Shown here: positions 4,968 through 7,424 of the stretch, in pieces
How the letters are laid out: the number at the start of each line of letters is the position of its first letter
Numbering within the stretch: the stretch's first letter is position 1
Source of the DNA: Candidatus Woykebacteria bacterium RBG_16_39_9b
GTDB lineage: Bacteria; Patescibacteriota; Microgenomatia; Woykebacterales; RBG-16-39-9b
Assembly: GCA_001816695.1 (NCBI GenBank)
Contig: MHCR01000027.1
Span: 1-7,424, forward strand
Direction of reading: 5' to 3'
DNA: 7,424 bases
Program-made: the position numbers and the translations under genes
Notes under the pieces: model-generated
The model's input: only the letters and a program-made list of their open reading frames with translations
Told to the model about the DNA's origin: nothing
Databases searched by the model: none

Positions 4968-6041
4968 ATGACCCTAGCCGAACTTGCTCCACGAGTTAAA
5001 CAGATATTAATTTGGATATCGATATTTTTAATTTTTTTGATAGTTTTGAGATTTGCTTGGTTTGTTGGTAAGGCAGGCTTTGGCGCACTTTTTGGTCAAA
5101 AAGAAGACACGCAAACTATAAGATTTGGTACGCTAGAGCGGCCTCCACTACCAACAAATAAACTTTCCGTCTCGCAACTAGAGATAAGTTTAGACACGCC
5201 AGAAAGCTCCCTGCCACAAACTCCAGAACTTCTTAATGTATATGAAATACAAAGAGGAAGTGCAGTCCTTTTATCAATTGAAAGAGCTAGTGGTAAAGCA
5301 CGATCATCCCAAGTTAAAGGAAATCCTAAAAAAATTACGCCAACTATCTATAAAATTACAGACACAGAAAACGCAAACCGCTCATTTACCTACTATCTTG
5401 AGGAGGATTCATTTTTATACTTGTACGACTGGAAGAAAGATTCTTCAGTGCTCTCTGATAACTTTATCTATAATAACGAAGCTGCCATTAGAGAAGCTAA
5501 AAGTTCTTTATCCAGAATATCCCAGTTGCCAGAAGATCTTGAAAACGGGAAAACAAAGCTGACCTTTTTAAAGATATCCCCAAAAAATCAGAAAATAGTT
5601 TCTAGCTTTTTCGAGGCAAATGCAGTACGAATAGATTTTCTAAGAGCAGATCTAAACAATACACCCATAGTTTACCAAAATCCTTCATCTACACCGATAT
5701 CTGTTACACTGTCGCCAAATCTTCAAGAAAAGATCTTGGAAATTAGACATCATTATAATGTTGTCAATAAAGATAATTTCTCTCCATACCCAATAAAAAA
5801 ATCTTCTGACGCCTGGGAGGAATTAAAAAAAGGCGATTCCTACTTAGCTTTACCAGAAAAGACGAATCTTAAAAGTTTCTCAATAAGAAAAATTTATTTG
5901 GCATATCTGGATTCTTCCAAACAATTATCTTTTTTTCAGCCAGTATTTGTCTTTGAAGGCAAGGGGGTTGATATAAACGGAAATAGAGTAGACGTTCTAT
6001 CTTACGTCCCAGCTATAATTAGTAAACACATAGGAAATTAG
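4968..6041 (+). CDS. Single-pass membrane-anchored extracytoplasmic protein, YycI/YycH-like C-terminus
   Basis: Function not recognised with certainty. The 357-aa product has a short cytoplasmic N-terminus, one strong membrane helix (about 12-34), then a long non-membrane region expected outside the membrane. The first part (about 50-90) is Pro/Ser-rich and linker-like, followed by a mixed alpha/beta region. Near the end comes AWEELKKGDSYLA (282-294), then IRKIYLAYLD (306-315), FQPVFVFEGKG (323-333) and YVPAI (346-350). By eye this resembles the C-terminal repeat-like domain of YycI/YycH, anchored regulators of the WalK kinase, but I cannot confirm it without a profile search. The ATG start at 4968 is supported by the promoter 7 nt upstream. 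It is divergent from gltX and convergent with the carboxypeptidase, overlapping its last 45 bp. No signal-peptidase or lipobox motif was seen. Confidence 0.85.
   Translation: MTLAELAPRVKQILIWISIFLIFLIVLRFAWFVGKAGFGALFGQKEDTQTIRFGTLERPPLPTNKLSVSQLEISLDTPESSLPQTPELLNVYEIQRGSAVLLSIERASGKARSSQVKGNPKKITPTIYKITDTENANRSFTYYLEEDSFLYLYDWKKDSSVLSDNFIYNNEAAIREAKSSLSRISQLPEDLENGKTKLTFLKISPKNQKIVSSFFEANAVRIDFLRADLNNTPIVYQNPSSTPISVTLSPNLQEKILEIRHHYNVVNKDNFSPYPIKKSSDAWEELKKGDSYLALPEKTNLKSFSIRKIYLAYLDSSKQLSFFQPVFVFEGKGVDINGNRVDVLSYVPAIISKHIGN
5997..6041. other. 45-bp tail-to-tail overlap of convergent coding regions
   Basis: The stop of the plus-strand membrane-protein gene (TAG 6039-6041) lies inside the peptidase gene, and the peptidase stop (TAG at 5997-5999 on the minus strand) lies inside the membrane-protein gene. 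Both C-termini look like normal family ends, so neither appears to be a misread extension. I see no intrinsic terminator on either side; the small CAGA-AAA-TCTG hairpin at 6053-6063 is weak. Confidence 0.85.
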
Positions 6042-6932
6042 CTTCTTCATATCAGAAAATCTGTCTTTACTGCTTAAAACAGTGCCGATTATATGTTTTT
6101 TTCCGCTCCCAGAACTAATAATTAGTACCTGACCAGCCTCTTTTGTCGTACCAGTCTTAATTCCGTTAACACCCAGCTTCCCCAAAAGTTCGTTTGTGTT
6201 AACAACTCTATAGGTATAGGTGCCGTCTACACTCGTAACAACTGCCTTTTTCTGGGATACAACTGTGGCTATTAATTTATTTTTCATCGCCTCCCGGGCT
6301 AGAATAACAAGATCTCGTGCGGTAGAATAGTGATTTTGATCATGCAACCCTGTCGGATTAGTAAAATGGGTATCTTTCATACCCAGATGTTGCGCCTTTT
6401 TGTTCATTGAGTCAATAAATTGTTCGTAATTAATTTTACCGCCTTGTGCTATAACCTCTGCGGCATCGTTGGCAGACGCGATCAAAGCGGCTTTTACCAG
6501 TTCTTCTAGACTAAACTGTGCTTTAGGTACCAATCCTAATTTAGTACCTTCGACAAAAATTTTAGGCACTTCAATTATTTCACCGGGTTTGTAATAATCT
6601 AGAGCTACAAGCACTGTCATCAGTTTAGTGGTAGAAGCTGGAAAAAAGGTAGCATCTGGTTTTTTTGAATATAGGATTTTATTACTCTCTGCGTCGACCA
6701 AATAAGCAGATAAAACATCCAACGATGGTTCTTTAACGAAGGTGACTTTAAGGGGATATGTAACCTCTTCCTTTTTCTTAGAGGAATCTTGCTTAGAAAT
6801 CGTTTGTTGATCAGCTTTTGAATTTTGTTTTGGGGTCTCGTTAAATCGTTCTACAAAGATACCTACGATAATTAAGATAAATATAACGGTAGTTACGATA
6901 CCTACTCTAAACCAAAACTTACTCCTTTTCAT
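5997..6932 (-). CDS. D-alanyl-D-alanine carboxypeptidase (serine peptidase S11, low-molecular-weight PBP)
   Basis: Removes the terminal D-Ala from peptidoglycan pentapeptides outside the membrane. The 311-aa protein has an N-terminal membrane helix (about 8-27), a polar Lys/Ser/Gln-rich linker (about 30-57) and one catalytic domain. All three penicillin-binding motifs are present: S100-T-T-K103 (acyl Ser100), S153-A-N155 and K259-T-G261. The protein ends soon after the catalytic fold, so the C-terminal beta domain and amphipathic anchor of PBP5/DacA are absent. Anchoring is by the N-terminal helix instead. The ATG (6930-6932) lies 14 bp inside the end of aspS in another frame, with no good Shine-Dalgarno upstream, so translation is probably coupled to aspS. 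The 3' end overlaps the convergent membrane-protein gene by 45 bp. An L,D-specific or beta-lactamase role is unlikely given the S11-type layout. Confidence 0.93.
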   Translation of the reverse strand: MKRSKFWFRVGIVTTVIFILIIVGIFVERFNETPKQNSKADQQTISKQDSSKKKEEVTYPLKVTFVKEPSLDVLSAYLVDAESNKILYSKKPDATFFPASTTKLMTVLVALDYYKPGEIIEVPKIFVEGTKLGLVPKAQFSLEELVKAALIASANDAAEVIAQGGKINYEQFIDSMNKKAQHLGMKDTHFTNPTGLHDQNHYSTARDLVILAREAMKNKLIATVVSQKKAVVTSVDGTYTYRVVNTNELLGKLGVNGIKTGTTKEAGQVLIISSGSGKKHIIGTVLSSKDRFSDMKKLISYVFTNYSWDVR

Positions 6933-7424
6933 TATCAGCTTTTATATTAATTCCTAACTCCTTCAGCTGTTTTGAATCAACCTTGCTTGGTGCATTCATT
7001 ACGGACGTTTGTCCAGAAGACGCCACCGGAAAGGCCATTACTTCACGGATATTATCTTCCCCCGTAACCAAAGCGACCAGTCTATCTAAACCAAGGGCGA
7101 TCCCTCCATGAGTGGGAGCTCCATAGTTGTAAGCTGAAAGTAAATGTCCGAACTGTTCATCTATTTTAGAATCCGTATAACCCATGATCCTAAAAACTTG
7201 TCTTTGAATGGCTGGATCGGTAATTCGGATACTGCCTCCTCCAACTTCTTCGCCATTACATACAAGATCGTATTGTAAAGACTGCAAAGAATCTAGATTT
7301 TTCTTATTCATTAAATCTTTAACGTATTCATCCTTGGGCGAGGCAAATGGGTTATGAGCAAACGTATAGCCACCACTTTCTGTTTTTTCAAACAATGGAA
7401 AATCGATTACCCAAAGGAACGAAA
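6919..7424 (-). CDS. aspS: Aspartyl-tRNA synthetase, C-terminal part
   Basis: Class II aminoacyl-tRNA synthetase charging tRNA-Asp (or Asp/Asn) with aspartate in the cytoplasm. The frame is open to the right edge, so the anticodon-binding domain, motif 1, motif 2 and most of any bacterial GAD insert lie outside. About 167 residues are visible. FLWVIDFPLFE is at the edge, then FAHNPFASP, where bacterial AspRS usually reads HHPFT-P. YDLVCNGEEVGGGSIRI with the Glu/Gly-rich ATP-site loop follows, then HGGIALGLDRLVAL (motif 3 with its Arg) and the typical bacterial end, MAFPVASSGQTSVMNAPS. An internal TTG (7393-7395) could be mistaken for a start, but AspRS homology clearly continues upstream. The TAA stop (6919-6921) overlaps the start of the peptidase gene by 14 bp, making a two-gene operon. 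Confidence 0.97.
   Translation of the reverse strand, partial: SFLWVIDFPLFEKTESGGYTFAHNPFASPKDEYVKDLMNKKNLDSLQSLQYDLVCNGEEVGGGSIRITDPAIQRQVFRIMGYTDSKIDEQFGHLLSAYNYGAPTHGGIALGLDRLVALVTGEDNIREVMAFPVASSGQTSVMNAPSKVDSKQLKELGINIKADNEKE

Noticed and set aside
5236..5562. A 108-codon plus-strand frame inside the anchored-protein gene
   Set aside because: It overlaps a longer frame with a promoter, a membrane helix and a coherent C-terminal domain. The alternative is Lys/Gln-rich shadow sequence.
6053..6063. CAGA-AAA-TCTG hairpin after the plus-strand gene as a terminator
   Set aside because: Only a 4-bp stem, AT-rich, with no proper T-run following, and it lies inside the peptidase coding region.
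1..7424. CRISPR array, insertion sequence, integrase, toxin-antitoxin or defence system
   Set aside because: No regularly spaced repeats, transposase or recombinase motifs, or small toxin/antitoxin gene pairs were seen on either strand.

Overview
The window looks like an AT-rich, gene-dense chromosomal piece of a small-genome bacterium. The composition, the compact layout, the style of GluRS (an N-terminus around PPSPTGEPHIGT) and the short S11 peptidase point to a Patescibacteria/CPR lineage, perhaps Microgenomates-like. This is an inference from sequence style, not a database result. No gene longer than about 400 codons has an in-frame TGA, and one gene ends in TGA, so the standard bacterial code fits and the TGA=Gly code of Gracilibacteria/Absconditabacteria does not.

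Layout, left to right. (1) 1-403, minus: the N-terminal part of a nucleotide-sugar dehydrogenase, cut by the window edge. (2) 404-765: a noncoding stretch with a probable promoter, a 13-bp tandem repeat and a nested inverted-repeat element that touches the 3' end of the next gene. (3) 766-839, minus: tRNA-Gln(CTG) with encoded CCA. (4) 891-2180 and 2187-3488, minus: two paralogous multi-membrane-span sensor histidine kinases in tandem, with no response regulator in view. (5) 3537-4913, minus: gltX, glutamyl-tRNA synthetase. (6) 4968-6041, plus: a single-pass membrane-anchored extracytoplasmic protein of unknown function whose C-terminus resembles YycI/YycH-type regulators. It is the only plus-strand gene. 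(7) 5997-6932, minus: a D-Ala-D-Ala carboxypeptidase (peptidase S11) overlapping the previous gene tail-to-tail by 45 bp. (8) 6919-7424, minus: the C-terminal part of aspS, overlapping the start of the peptidase gene by 14 bp.

Functionally this is translation machinery (aspS, gltX, tRNA-Gln) interleaved with cell-envelope functions (sugar-nucleotide oxidation, peptidoglycan trimming, envelope-sensing kinases, an anchored exported protein). aspS and the peptidase form one operon. The second kinase probably has its own promoter downstream of gltX, and the two kinases are translationally linked.

The least ordinary signals are regulatory. Two genes (the 4968 plus-strand gene, and the kinase starting at 3479/3488) have a -10 hexamer ending exactly 7 nt before an ATG and no Shine-Dalgarno sequence, which is the classic arrangement of leaderless mRNAs. 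The gltX and plus-strand promoters physically overlap in a 54-bp divergent gap. The two kinases lie in the same reading frame, separated by one TGA and two sense codons. A nested inverted repeat includes the CA of the tRNA's CCA end. I do not see a defence system, CRISPR array, transposon or other clearly new multi-gene system.
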